Positions 44,893 to 56,973 of a DNA stretch of 64,000 nt are shown piece after piece. Location of the stretch: assembly GCA_033239125.1 (NCBI GenBank), contig BSWB01000001.1, forward strand, positions 880,501 through 944,500, given 5' to 3'. The position numbers and the translations under genes are program-made. Positions within the stretch are counted from its first letter, which is position 1; every line of letters starts with the position of its first letter. The notes beneath the pieces were generated by a model. It did not search any database, was not told the DNA's origin, and saw only the letters and a program-made list of their open reading frames with translations. This DNA is from Fagopyrum homotropicum. Its lineage: Eukaryota > Streptophyta > Magnoliopsida > Caryophyllales > Polygonaceae.

Positions 44893-47784
44893 ACCTTATA
44901 AATGTCTGAAGACGAGATATGGCCGGCAGTGTAAGTTGGGGGTGTTTGGTGTTCACTTGTGTGAAGTATGGCTTCTATTTCCCCTTCTCTTTTTTTCCTT
45001 CCGGGTTTTACTGTGATGATGTGGGTATGGTATTATAAATTTGATCCCCGGAGAATGTTAAGAACAATCCAACTTGTGTGCCCTGTGATTTATTTCCCGG
45101 CAGCCATAGAAGTAGTTTCAAGGAGCTCGCTATGTTGCTATAATCTAGCTGGCTCAGTTTAGGTTTTTAGCTCTTTTCAAACTATTCCTGCCCATTTCTC
45201 TTGGAAATATCGACGCCTTTATTTGTGGTATGTTATATTGCTTTGCATTGCATGGGTTGTGTATTCTTTTTTGTCATTGCCTCGGAGAATTTCCAGTTGG
45301 ACGTCTGAGGTACGTGCTAAATTCCATAGCGGTTGAGAGTTTTGATCTTACATGGTGGCCGACTTACTGGATACCAATAAAACTTGCTTTGCGCATAAAA
45401 TGTTCCCTTGAAAATACGTTGATTTATTTTGGATATGAGAATTGTTTTGTGCGTTGGTCGCCTCCGATTCGTCCAGCCATCTTGCGACAACAGCCTTCAC
45501 GCGTGTTCGTCTTGTGCCCGCGGACTGTGAGTTTCCTTTGTAAATTATAAATGTATACTAAAAAATCTATAAAAAATTGAGATTAGAAACTCTAAGGGTG
45601 TGTATAGTTAGGGTTAGCTCAAAAATCTATAAAAAAAATTGAGATTAGAAACTTTAAGGGGTTTCTTTTTTATTAGATTTAGGTTGTAAGAGTGTTGTAA
45701 AATGCAGTGTTTTATTTAGTTAGTGTTAGGTTTCACTGTAGTGGTTCATAACGTGATTATGGAGTTGTGAAATGGACTTGTGAAAACTGCTGTTTTGGAA
45801 TCTCCTTGGGTAAGATTTTCTAGAATTTTTGGATGGTTGTAGAAAAATGGTTTCATTCCTACCCTTTTTCAAATGGATCCACCAACCAACAAAGAGACAA
45901 CAAAAGACAGTAGGAGAAGAATCGTCGAATCAAATGAAGAACAAGGACAATGGCCCAAAAGTTGAACAACACAATTAAGAAGTGGAATCGGAAAATTGTT
46001 GTCAATTTTGGCTTTTGGCATTCCAAATTGAGAAGAAGAAGGAAGGAGAAAAGGTAATTGTCAGGATTAAGTGATATGGTTATTTTGGTCTTCACTTACA
46101 ATCAAAATCAATTCCGAACCATTTATTAAAATCACTGCCGCAATCACAACCATAATTTTACCAGACACGTTCGTAATATTGCATTTGTTGTTGTTTATGA
46201 ATCTGATTTTAATCTCATGTAAATAAAAAATCAAAACACCCCAATAGTTTCTTTTCAAAAAAGTTCGAATGCCCATTTGGCTCTAAAATTTTAGGTGATC
46301 AATAATTTAAGAAAATTTATTTGGCGTGGAATTTATGCTCAGATTACAACTTACAATAGGAGAATAATTCGAATGGATATGCTTTTTCTGTTCTTTATAG
46401 TTTATACACCTTTTGGACACAATGCCAACCTGCCAAGCAAGTAAAACATCTCTCCTTCGATTGCTAAAACGATACATTTTTTCTTCTTTCTATTTGTCCT
46501 AAAAGGATGTCATTATCAATTTGTCATCTCCAATTGGGTGAGTAATATGGCTAAAAGCTAAATTGAAAAAGCTATTATGTTACGTCTATTTATGCAACGT
46601 CTAATTGCGTAAACGGCAAATCCTATAAAAGTTTTCTTCAAGGAAGTTTTATCCAATTCATCAATTGGAGGTTCACTAATATAGGTCATTAAAATGAGAC
46701 TAAATCATAATCTTCTTTTTTTTTTAATGAAAACATAAAAGACTAAAATATGATTTTTTTAAAAGATAAAAATAGATGTTAATTTAATTTACATTTAATA
46801 AAAACCATTGTGACTTTGTAGGAATGATATAAGATAATTGGTGAAATTTAAAGGTTCTATTATTGTTAGAAAAAAAAAATTATTTATTCAATTTTACTCT
46901 TCCCAACATATAATTTCGTAGTGTTTCCGTTTAATCTATTATTTTAGTTGATTCACTTATTTATGTTTTTACCTTATAATACGATATATTTACTTTATTT
47001 TGACAATAATAAAAAAAAATACTATTAATTGTGCATTATATAAAAAATGAATAAATAACATGATTTGTTATTTGCATATTTGAAACTTTTATCGTGTGCC
47101 AAGTTCTTTAAAACAATCTTGTTGAAATTATTAATTTATATTGAAATCTATTTTATTTTTTTTTAAAAATAAAATTATATTATTAAAAATAATCAATATC
47201 ATATATAAAATAATTTTATTTTTCAAAATGAACCTTTACGAACTCTAGTAAGATTTTTAAAAGGAAAATTTTGGATTCAGTTTTTTAGAGGGTGTCTATG
47301 AGTTTCAGACTTTTTCGGATTATACTCTCCTACCATTCATAAATTAATATTTATTAAAATTTTAAGAAAATAAAAAAAAGTTATTCATTCAAAAAAAATT
47401 CTATAAAATTCGAAAAATGGAAAGTATAGGTACACTATATGAAATTTTCCTTTTTTGAAAATATGGTCAAGTTCGTCTGCATTTTTAAAACAATTCATTT
47501 GGAATCACTCTAAAAAATACATAGACGGTTTCGGATCTATAAATATAATGGATAAATTTGACGGAAACGTCGGAACTTCGAAGTACTGCACTAGGTGATT
47601 GCGTGAATCCAGTTTTCCGGTCCTTCCTGAACGTCCCTGCTTGCGTTCATCCGTTTTTGAGTTTCAATCAAAAATTTTGAATCGAGAATAATACCCTCGT
47701 TCACATTAGATTCTCTATTTGTTTTACAGTATTTCAAAATTCAATCGCTGTTAATACCTTTGACCTAACTTAGTAGTTTTCGAA
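44893..47784. other. Intergenic region between 14-3-3 and HAD/RFK genes
   Basis: 14-3-3 3' UTR to roughly 45300. A ~60-bp direct repeat (45561-45600 and 45621-45660, sharing AAAATCTATAAAAAA and TTGAGATTAGAAAC) follows, then AT-rich DNA. TATAAATA at 47538-47545 could be the TATA box of the next gene. I see no gene or named element in 45700-47500. Confidence 0.6.
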
Positions 47785-50700
47785 ATGGGAAGCTTTGAAT
47801 TTGGTAACAATTCAGAATCAAGGGTGTTGGGCGTTGTTTTTGATTTGGATGGAACCCTATTGAATACAGGTGTGTAAGAAGAAGGGTTGTAGCATTGTAA
47901 AAAATTTTACATGGGATTGTATTTGAAGTTTCTATTTTGGTTAATTTTGTGCAGAGAGTACTGGCAAAGGTGTTTTGAAGGAATTTCTGGCTAAGTATGG
48001 GAAGGTTTTGATTACTGATAAGGAACATGCGAGAGTTGGAAAGACCCAGAAAGAGTCCGCCATCGCCATGGTCGAGAACTATGATCTTCCTCTATCTGCT
48101 GAACAGTATATTGAAGAAATCACACCTTTGCACAGAATCAAGTGAGCCACCTTTTTTTTTTATTTGTTTCAAAAAATGATATGCTATCTTCCTGTTTTCA
48201 GCTCTATAGGGATGGAAAATTCTAGTTGGATTCACATGGGTAAGTTTGCCATGTATGAAATGCAAACTATCATCCAATTTTAATCAGTTTTTTTGCATGA
48301 TTTGATGTATGGCTATGGATCATGTTGGTTGGTTGGAAGTATATATAAGCAGAATTGACCATATCATGTAGTATGTTTTAATAATTTCTAGTGCTGATGT
48401 TATTTTCTGGTTTTGGGTTGGTGACTTACTGCAAATTGTAAGTACTTGCATATATACGGTCCAGCATAGGCTCGGTGTTTCGGGACAGTGCGAAAGTAAC
48501 CGAAAAGGCAAAAACATTAATCATCACTAGAAAACTAGCAGGTTCTGAGAGCTTTACTGTCATATTTTATGGGCAATTACTTGAATATTGATGCTTGAAG
48601 ATGTTGTATTGAGTCAACAGTTATGTAGTGCAATTTATTGAATCTGTTGTTTTTGTGTTCTAAGGTGGGCAGAAGCCAAAGCACTTCCTGGCGCTGATCG
48701 ACTTATTAAACATCTCCATAAGCATAAGATACCACTTGCCCTGGCTTCAAATTCTTCACTAGAATACGTTGAGGCCAAAATCTCTTATCATCAAGGTTAC
48801 AATCTGATCCTTCTATTTCTAAACTGAGAATGCAATCTGAACATGATGAATCTAATAACATCAAACATTCGGATCTTTACCCAGTTTACATCTTCTCAAA
48901 AGACATTTTCCATCACTTGTTATTCAAAACTTTTTTTGTTGATTTGATGTTGTGTTGCTTCTGCTCTCTAACAATTGTATTTTGATTTCTGTTCCCTCTT
49001 TGAAACTGTCACATGAATCTCTTTTGTCTTTGTTTCTTTCTTTCCATCACTTATTAAAAAATTTTAGTAGTAAACTATCTGCAGGTTGGAAGGACTGCTT
49101 TTCAGCTATTCTTGGAAGTGACCAGGTTAAACAAGGGAAACCAGCTCCAGACTTGTAAGATTTTCAGCTATAAATTATGCAGATCATATTACTTTTTAAT
49201 ACTGGAATTAGTTTTTTTTTTCTCATCTTTATGAGACTAATGAGACTCAAATTAGTTTAAGATCTTCCCATATATTGGATAAGTATTCCATTAGCATTTG
49301 GGCTTAAGAGTTCCAGAAGTAGAAAGCAAAACTAGGAATTTATATATAAATGACAATAATTTTGGACTTCCAGCTTCAAATATTGGCTTTAAGTGGTATT
49401 TTTCCGGGACAGGTTTCTAGAGGCTGCTAACAGAATTGGAATCAATCCAGTTGACTGCTTGGTGATAGAGGATTCATTGTAAGTCGTCGTAATAATTCTA
49501 GTGGCTCATTTTATTCTGTTGATATATTGCTTGCTTATTCTCATTTAGGTATGTCAAGTTCTTGTTTTGAACTTCAATGAATAAAGAACTCATTATCTCA
49601 TTTTTTTTTTGAGTTAGCAACATTAAAGATGAAAACAACGATTTTGCCTGATTACAAAAAGTTACCACTTTTCTTGATTGCAGTTTTTGTTTAATGAACT
49701 TGTTGATGCAAGTCTTGGTTTGTGATACATAGCCAGAAGATTCATGTAACTCGTATGGTTTTTGCATATATATTAACAGGGTAGGTGTTACGGCTGCAAA
49801 AGCCGCTCAAATGAAAGTAGTGGTGGCTCCTTCCAAAACCGAGGCTGATGCAGCACTCTTGGCCGATACTGCCCTGCCTTCACTCCTAGAGTTCCAGCCG
49901 GAATTATGGGGCCTTCCCCCATTTGATGACTGTAAACATAATTCTAATTTTGGTAGTATATAATACATGCAATTTGCAAAGATTAACTTCTGGGTTAATT
50001 AATACAGGGGTAGATAAGGCCTTGCCAGTTGATCATATCCTTTTAAAAGGTCTATACAACGATGGGTGCCTCGTTGCATTATCTGGTAAAAAAATATTTT
50101 CTTTTTTCTATTGATGTTAAACTTCAGTACATGATTGAATATGGATTTGTAATCTTAGCCTCATGTTTTCATTGCGTTTTTATTTTCTGTTTGATAAATT
50201 TTGTAACAACAATAACTTCACAATAAAACCGGTTTGTTTGGCATAGAAGAATGAGTTGGAGGCCAACAAGCCCTTGTGTTTTTATTTTCATGGTGTTTTT
50301 TTTTCTGGTTGATAAATTTAGTAGCTTGTGTTCCATGTGGTTTGGGATTTTCCGGATTTTACCCAAGAGGTTTTTTTAGATCACGGTGCCTTGTGTTTTA
50401 ATATTTTCCGGAAAATGCCCAATTCCCTTTAAATTGTAAAGGGATGTCAACTAAAATAATTTTTAAAAAAATACCTATGTGCAAAATGTTTAGCCTCTTT
50501 TATTTATTTTCTTAAAAAGAGGTTTTTCTCATTCAAAAAAATATATTTAGTTGAAATCCCTTTACAATTTAAACGGAATTGGGCATTTTTTTTCCGGAAA
50601 ATATTAAAACACAAGGGCACTATCCGAACTAAAAAAACCTCTGGCCAAAATCCGGAAAATTCCAAACCACACGGGCACCATCCGGAATTTCCCTTTAGTT

Positions 50701-51420
50701 TTTTTTACTGTGATGATGATTTCAGTCCTAGCCTTTGCATACTGAGGTGAAATATAGTATATCACCAATTTCTACTAACTGTATTATATGAACCATGCAC
50801 AAACAGGAGAATCCGAGGAAGAAGATGATTCAAATGACCTACCAGATCAAGTGTCTGGAGTGTACTTTGGCTGGGCTAAACCAGGTGAGAATGAGGTTTT
50901 CAAGGTTGTAGTTGGCACTGGACTTGAACCTGGCTCTACCTGTCGAAAAACTGTAAGTATTCTGGCATTAACATCTCCAAACTCGCTCCATCAGTGAACA
51001 ACTCGTTGTCATATGATATTTGCTGTATCTGTTTATATCATCATTACCTATGATCCAATCATTGTTTGTAATGTCTTTCGGATTTTTCGTGTATTTTTAA
51101 TTTTCTGTTCAGAAAATTTCCCTGCTTGATGAAAAGGATGAACTACAATCCGATCAAGCTATGCAGATTGTACTTGTTGGATACATTCGCGGATTCAGCC
51201 CTGAGGTAATTACACTTCTACAAATATCCAAATTCATCAATTCATGCAATTTTTTCATCTGAACACAATCTGTGAATGGAACATATCATGCTGCATATCT
51301 GTGATCCTTGTGCAATGATTGTGCCAGTTTCAGGAATCAGGTTCATTCGTCGAACTAAACCAAGATGACTCATCCATTGCAAGCGCGGCACTAGACCAGC
51401 CTACGTTCATCTGCCCGTGA
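47785..51420 (+). CDS. HAD-family FMN-hydrolase-like protein with degenerate riboflavin-kinase domain
   Basis: Exons: 47785-47869, 47955-48141, 48665-48795, 49085-49154, 49413-49478, 49780-49931, 50008-50085, 50807-50952, 51113-51205, 51328-51420; 366 residues. The N-terminal HAD phosphatase domain (about 14-225) keeps motif I (FDLDGT, Asp20/Asp22), motif II (LASNSS), the Lys of motif III (QGKPAPD) and acidic motif IV (VIEDS). It should be able to dephosphorylate a small substrate. The order HAD then PPFDDWVDKALPVD and SGVYFGWA matches the plant bifunctional FMN hydrolase/riboflavin kinase (Arabidopsis FMN/FHY, from memory). However, the kinase motifs GRGSK...GIPTAN and EPWLLH are replaced by YNDGC...ALSGE and ISLLDE. 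Inferred: phosphatase only, or a paralogue with another role. No transit peptide is apparent. One intron carries a long inverted repeat. Confidence 0.88.
50335..50675. repeat. Long inverted repeat (foldback element) in HAD/RFK intron 7
   Basis: Left arm 50335-50453 pairs with right arm 50548-50675. GTGGTTTGGGATTTTCCGGA is mirrored by TCCGGAAAATTCCAAACCAC; TTTTCCGGAAAATGCCCAAT and CCCTTTAAATTGTAAAGGG also have partners. The loop is about 95 bases. No coding capacity. Probably a MITE-like foldback insertion; if transcribed with the gene it would fold into a hairpin of about 120 bp. Confidence 0.8.
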
Positions 51421-52546
51421 ACTGGTTACCAACCATTATTTGCTGATTGCTGAAGAGTTCTGCTCTGTTGGAACCTAATTGATGTTAGGTTCATTTTTTA
51501 CAGTTAGGCAAATGTCTATTAAATAAGAGCATGCCTACAAAATTTGGACATTTGGATGTGAACTCAATTGAAAATTTTAGTTTATATTATAGACAGTAAA
51601 GTTTTGCTGGGTTACACATTTTTGAGTATGTTATAGCAAGTTAGATTTTCGGTATTTATTTAGATATTTGGTAGTAAAATGTATTTGGCCTATCAATATA
51701 AATATTTGATTGTATCAAGATAAATATTGAATGATGATGAATATAAATATTTGGTTGTATTAATACAAGTCATTGACATTGAAGGAGATAATTTGACTCT
51801 TGTCAACTCGATCAATCGTATCTATAAACTACCTTGGGAACTTGATAGGATTATCAACGACATTTCGAAACATATTTGATTTTCATGGACACAATACCGA
51901 CATACACATTAAAGAGATTTCAGAAGATGTTCAAGACCTCATCCGCAAGGATGCCTCATGCCGATTGGTTTCTAGAACTGATCCACTAGTTTCTTACCTC
52001 TGTATTAAAAAAATAAATAAATAAGTTTTCTAAAATGTAACTTTTTTTAATATAAGCGAAATGGACGCATACTTTTGACTTTTTCGCATTATATCAAAAA
52101 AATTTTAGTTTCAGATGATGCCCTTAAATTTTAAACATATTCGAATTATGTACTTCTACTATCAATAAGTCAACATTTATTAATATTCTAAGAGAATAAA
52201 AAAAATAAGTTATACATCAAGAAATTATATATACTTTTAAAATAAATATTAATAATACTTCACAAAAAGTACTTATCTTTTTACCCATAAAATGTTAAGT
52301 TGTTAAAACATTCTAAATCAACATAAAATAAAAAAAAATTAAAATTTTATAAATTAACATAAAAGGATTATTGTGTAAAATCTTCTCATTTATGGGGTTT
52401 TTTAAGTAATTTACCCCGAGTATAAATTAGCAAAGCAGTGTCGGAGAAGTCAAAACTTACGTCGACAACTGACGCAACCTCAAAAAAACCCTCTCAGCCT
52501 TCTTCCTCTACCTTCACAATCGTCCTCTGATCTCTCAGCCTCGTCA
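51421..52546. other. Intergenic region between HAD/RFK and UBC13 genes
   Basis: 3' UTR to about 51700, then a possible RNase H fragment (51765-51860), AT-rich DNA, and the UBC13 promoter and leader (TC-rich, from about 52440). No gene seen. Confidence 0.6.
51765..51860 (+). pseudogene. Possible RNase H (LINE) remnant
   Basis: One frame reads IDIEGDNLTLVNSINRIYK, then LPWELDRIINDI, which resembles the middle of an RVT_3-type RNase H domain (acidic residue, then NAI, then PWxL..II.DI). The HxxREAN motif does not follow, and a stop occurs soon after. Short and weak. Confidence 0.35.
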
Positions 52547-55500
52547 ATGACGAACAGCAATCTACCTCGAAGGATTATCAAGGTACCATTTTATGTCCTT
52601 CTACATCAGTTCCTCATTCAATTTATAGCTCATTTCTTCTCCTGCTCAAAAGTGATCCTTTTTTCATCGGCGCTTTTATGTTCTCCTTGTATGCTAATTT
52701 CTTCATTGATCTGTAATTTCGTTGAGTAGGAGACGCAAAGGCTTCTCAGTGAGCCAGGTCTGTTCTTTTCTTTGTTGTTAATTGTGAAGGTTTGATTTTA
52801 GGTTTGCTGAATTGGAATTTGCTTTCCAACATGATAATTTGTCCTACTTATTACGTTATCGTTTTCTGAATGTTGATGAATTTAGCCCCTGGAATTAGCG
52901 CTTCTCCATCTGAAGAGAATATGCGCTACTTCAACGTGATGATCTTGGGCCCTTCTCAGTCTCCTTATGAAGGTAGGTTGAATCTCAATCCTTTATGTTA
53001 GCTGTTTAATACTTTCAAAGGTTTTGCATTGTTGAGAAGGATTTAAGCTATGTTTAACCTGTTGTAGGTGATTTAGTGTTCAGAGGAATGTTAGGTTAGC
53101 TGAATTTCAGTTTTGGTAATAAGTGAAAAATTCGGCCAGTTTTACTAATGAAATTGAAAATTTTAGGGTCTGTCCGTTTATATATATAGGTGACGGATAG
53201 ATGAATTTCGATTCACCTTTGGATTATTGTTCTTTAATCACAATATTCATCCAATACGACGGCCTGTAGTTTTTCTTCCCTATAACTTGTTTTCATTCCC
53301 TCGGTTTCAATCCTCACGGTAGACATGACTTTCAATGTGATGAAATCAATCCCTACAATGACCTGTATAGTTTTCCATATAACATGTATAATTATGAATA
53401 ATCTTGCAAATGTGAACTAAGTTCGTTTACAACGGCTTATATGGTTTGTAAACGAACTTACCAAAATTACAACGGCTAGTATGGTATTATGCTTTATAAA
53501 TGAACTTATCACATATATAATTTATAACTAAACGGATATTTAATTTTTAGGCGTGCTATTGTACTTGGATTACATAACTTTTTTTGCTGATTAGTCTTTT
53601 GTAAATTCTATATTTGGCGTGTCATCCAGGAGGTGTTTTCAAGTTGGAGTTGTTTTTGCCGGAAGAGTACCCTATGGCACCTCCTAAGGTATTCTACGTT
53701 CACTTTCATTTTTATTTTTTTTGCTGATTAATGTTTTCCAATTTCTATATTTTTTGCTGCAATCATCCGTCTAAACTGACACGTTGTCCTTTCAATGCTC
53801 TTTATATAGAACATCCTTTTATCTGTTTGTGAATAGGTACCCTCCTCTAGTTTTATGTTCATGTCATGGTGACCTTTGGGATAGCAGGGTTGGTCATAAT
53901 TTTGAGGATAAAACCACCACCAATTAGTGATTATTCTGTGTTTTTTCTTAAATGGATTCATTGAGTAATTGATATTAATGCAATTCATTGTGTCTATGCT
54001 AAATGTTTTGAATTAGAATACATGGGAAGTAGTAGTAGTAACATATTTTAGTAATAACTATAAAATGTTTTTTATTTCTTTATTCGTTGAGCATCCCTAC
54101 AATGTAAGAGTAGGATATCTGTTGACTATTTCTCTCTAAGCACTTTAATTGCTAAAATACAAAATGAAGATCCGTATCTTTTTGTCACGGTAAAGATTAA
54201 TAAATTAAATACCCTCAATGGACGGATTAAATCCTGTGGACTTCTGCACCCATTTCTTTCACCAGAATCCGGTTTCTTGTCTTTGAAAGGGCCCAGTTTT
54301 GCCTATCTTCTTGCCTTCCTCAATGCTTTTCCATTAACCCATTGCTGAGCTGTAAGCTTCTTCTTTGTCCGCTCTTATCTGGATGTGTTTCAGCCGTTGC
54401 GTTGCTGAGCTGTAAGCTTGTCATCAACGACAATGAGAAAAATATGGTGGTGGATCTGCAATAAAAGATTGCCAGAATGAAATAAATTATCACAATGGCA
54501 AGGAGTTGACAATTTAGTAATTGGAACAAATAGGAAAGCAATACATGGAATCTACTTTTTACATCAAGCAGCTCAAATCATCTCTGTTTGTCAATTAGAG
54601 GTGCTTGTCAATCTTTCTCTATTGCGGTTGAGCTTCAAATTGCATAGAATAGCCTGGACGAAAGGAAGAGGAGAAACTCAGAGAGCAAAGGCTAGGAATT
54701 AGAAGCGTGGATAGAGGGAGGGAAGGAAACTGTTGTACACTCATTGAAGATTTAGCCGCAAAAGTCTATTAATGCTTTTTTATAACCTTTATCCTTCAAA
54801 GTCTGTTCAAATACCAATTTAGTAATTTACCCATCGAGGGTACTAAGATATATACCTCGTCAGTCTTTTCAGTCGGTTATTTCCTATTCATTTGTTTGCT
54901 AGAAGATACATATTATCATACTACAGTGATGCTTGAAATAAGGTGGTGGATACAATTATAAGTTATAACCAATGCAATTAGCAGCGAGCTTAACTAGGAA
55001 TTTTGATTACAAACTGGTTTAACAGCTTACATACCTGGATGCTCAGTTTCGTGCCTAGCTGTAGTTGGATTCTGCAGATACATTATAGCTACTGCGAAGA
55101 AAGTTTTCATTGTAGCTATGGAGAATGAGGACTATATTGATATTTGATAAGCAATTGGACTTGTATCCATAAAATTATGGGTGAATTGAATTATTTCCTT
55201 TGTAGGACTTGTTTTCCGATGGATCTTGCATTCTTGCATACTAGCTTGAATTTGCAATTGTAAATTTCGCTATTCTTTGTTTTGTTTCCTGTGAAAGAGT
55301 CTGCATGAAACAACAAAATTGGCTGAATGTTATCTTTTTAGTTCTCAGATGTGCTCTTTTTGCCTTTTTCATAGTTTTGACATTATTCTACCACAGGTTC
55401 GATTCTTGACTAAGATTTACCACCCTAACATTGACAAGCTTGGAAGGATATGCCTTGATATCCTTAAAGATAAATGGAGTCCAGCCCTCCAGATCCGTAC

Positions 55501-55900
55501 AGTGCTGTTAAGGTAATACATCGCTTCATTTTTTTTGAAGATTTTAGTTGAAAAAGCAAAGAAATTACGATTTGAGTAAATTAGATATGTACTGATCTTT
55601 GACACATTACTATTGTAATATCTCCTGCATCAGCATCCAAGCTTTGCTGAGTGCTCCAAATCCGGATGACCCCCTCTCTGAGAATGTTGCCAAGCATTGG
55701 AAGACAAATGAAGCCGAAGCCGTTGAAACTGGTACTTCTTTTCTCAACCTGTCCTTGTACTATAAGTAGTCAACACTGAGATTTTTCCTTGAGGCAAAAG
55801 TTTGCACTGTAAAAAATCTAATTTCAGCTATCTCTTTGTCTATGTAATCTGGGTTTTTGCAGCAAAGGAATGGACCCGTTTGTACGCAACAGGTGCATGA
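52547..55900 (+). CDS. UBC35/36-like: Ubiquitin-conjugating enzyme E2, UBC13 type
   Basis: E2 enzyme that, with a UEV/MMS2 partner, builds Lys63-linked ubiquitin chains for DNA-damage tolerance and signalling. Exons: 52547-52582, 52730-52757, 52886-52972, 53630-53688, 55397-55512, 55634-55731, 55863-55900; 153 residues, the normal length. Conserved blocks are NLPRRIIKETQRLLSEP, the HPN motif (KIYHPNIDKLG), active-site Cys89 in GRICLDILKDKWSPALQ and SIQALLSAPNPDDPL. It ends LYATGA. The segment YPMAPPKVRF has Pro where plant UBC13 that I remember has Ala; this is the common form in other E2s and should not matter for catalysis. Intron 4 is unusually long (1.7 kb) with no recognised insert. Confidence 0.97.
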
Positions 55901-56280
55901 AAGGAGATGGCTTCTGACTTGTCCATCTGGCCCTTATAAGTGGAAGGTGAAGTTTCACTTAAGATGTAAACTGTGTCAAACCCATCAAAACTTCTGGCTT
56001 GTAGATGATGTGGTTCAGAATTGACCATATTTGCAGTTTAGTTCAAAAATGACATTCTTTTTTCCAATGATACTAGAAACTGCAGGGAAAATGCCTTATA
56101 TTTGTACCCTTGTGTGGGTTGTGTGTTTCCGCACAACACATACAAAGTAGACGAAACTTGCAAGTAAATTAATGCCAGAAGTTTAGAGTATGTTTGGCAT
56201 GTGCATTTAAGTTAATTGTTTGTGGTGATGCTCAGTTTTTCAGTTTGTGTGAAACGGATGTTTTGACATGATAACATTTA

Positions 56281-56588
56281 GTGCTCGTTTGGAATAGTTA
56301 AAAATCATTTCCGGTAACGAAATGATTTTAAATCAATCAAAAGTCATGTTTATTTAGAGGTCTCTTGACAGTAAAAAGAAGTAATCATTTTCATTTTCAC
56401 TTTCTTTCCTCACCACTCCAACTAAACCGATTCCATTACATCACTCCAACTTAACCGGTTACCTTACACCACTCCAACCAAACAATGATTCAATTGCACC
56501 ACTCTCACCAAACCAAACCGATTCCATTACACCACTCCAACTTAACCAATTACATTACACCACTTCAACTAAACAACTAAACGGGGAC
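56281..56588. mobile_element. Tourist/PIF-Harbinger-like MITE
   Basis: 308 bp flanked by TTA on both sides (56278-56280 and 56589-56591). Ends GTGCTCGTTTGGAATAGTT and, inverted, GTCCCCGTTTAGTTG form imperfect terminal repeats. The right half contains five or more copies of CACCACTCCAACTAAACC-like words. No coding capacity. Confidence 0.75.
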
Positions 56589-56595
56589 TTAGAGT

Positions 56596-56795
56596 TTTAA
56601 CTAGACATGGGGTCCGGTTTTGGGGTAAACCGCCGAACAGTTTAGCCAGCCGTTTGGTTAGATTTTTTGGTTAAGATTTTTTTTTTAAAAAAAATTTGTG
56701 ACCAAACCGGCGTTTCCGGTTTGAATTTGTATTAATATTTTTTTAAATATGTGTCAAACCGACGGTTTAGGTTTGAAACTATGTCTAGTTTTAAC
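56596..56795. repeat. Short CCGGTTT-word element with inverted ends
   Basis: Begins AACTAGACATGG and ends CTATGTCTAGTT, imperfect inverted ends. Inside are GGTCCGGTTTT, AAACCGCCG, AAACCGGCGTTTCCGGTTTG and ACCGACGGTTTAGG. It resembles the larger cluster at 29656-29915, which also opens with TTAGACATGG. Confidence 0.6.
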
Positions 56796-56973
56796 TAGCA
56801 TTTTACACCAACTTTATTTCATAACAAGTCAAAAACTAAGCTGCCTATACTAGTAAACCCTGTAGACGTTTAGCTTTGCAACTATCGTTACACCAAACTA
56901 GTACAATCATATTACATAACAACGTAGTAATAAACTAGCTAATGTTAGAAGCCACACCAAAGGAATCATCATT

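Larger units (their letters stand above)
55901..56973. other. Convergent intergenic region between UBC13 and RTF1/VIP5 genes
   Basis: The two genes point towards each other. UBC13 3' UTR (to about 56200), a MITE (56281-56588) and a second short repeat (56596-56795) precede the 3' UTR of the minus-strand gene. No additional gene. Confidence 0.7.

Noticed and set aside
54341..54419. Short direct repeat TTGCTGAGCTGTAAGCTT in UBC13 intron 4
   Set aside because: Only two 18-base copies 60 bp apart; too small to interpret.
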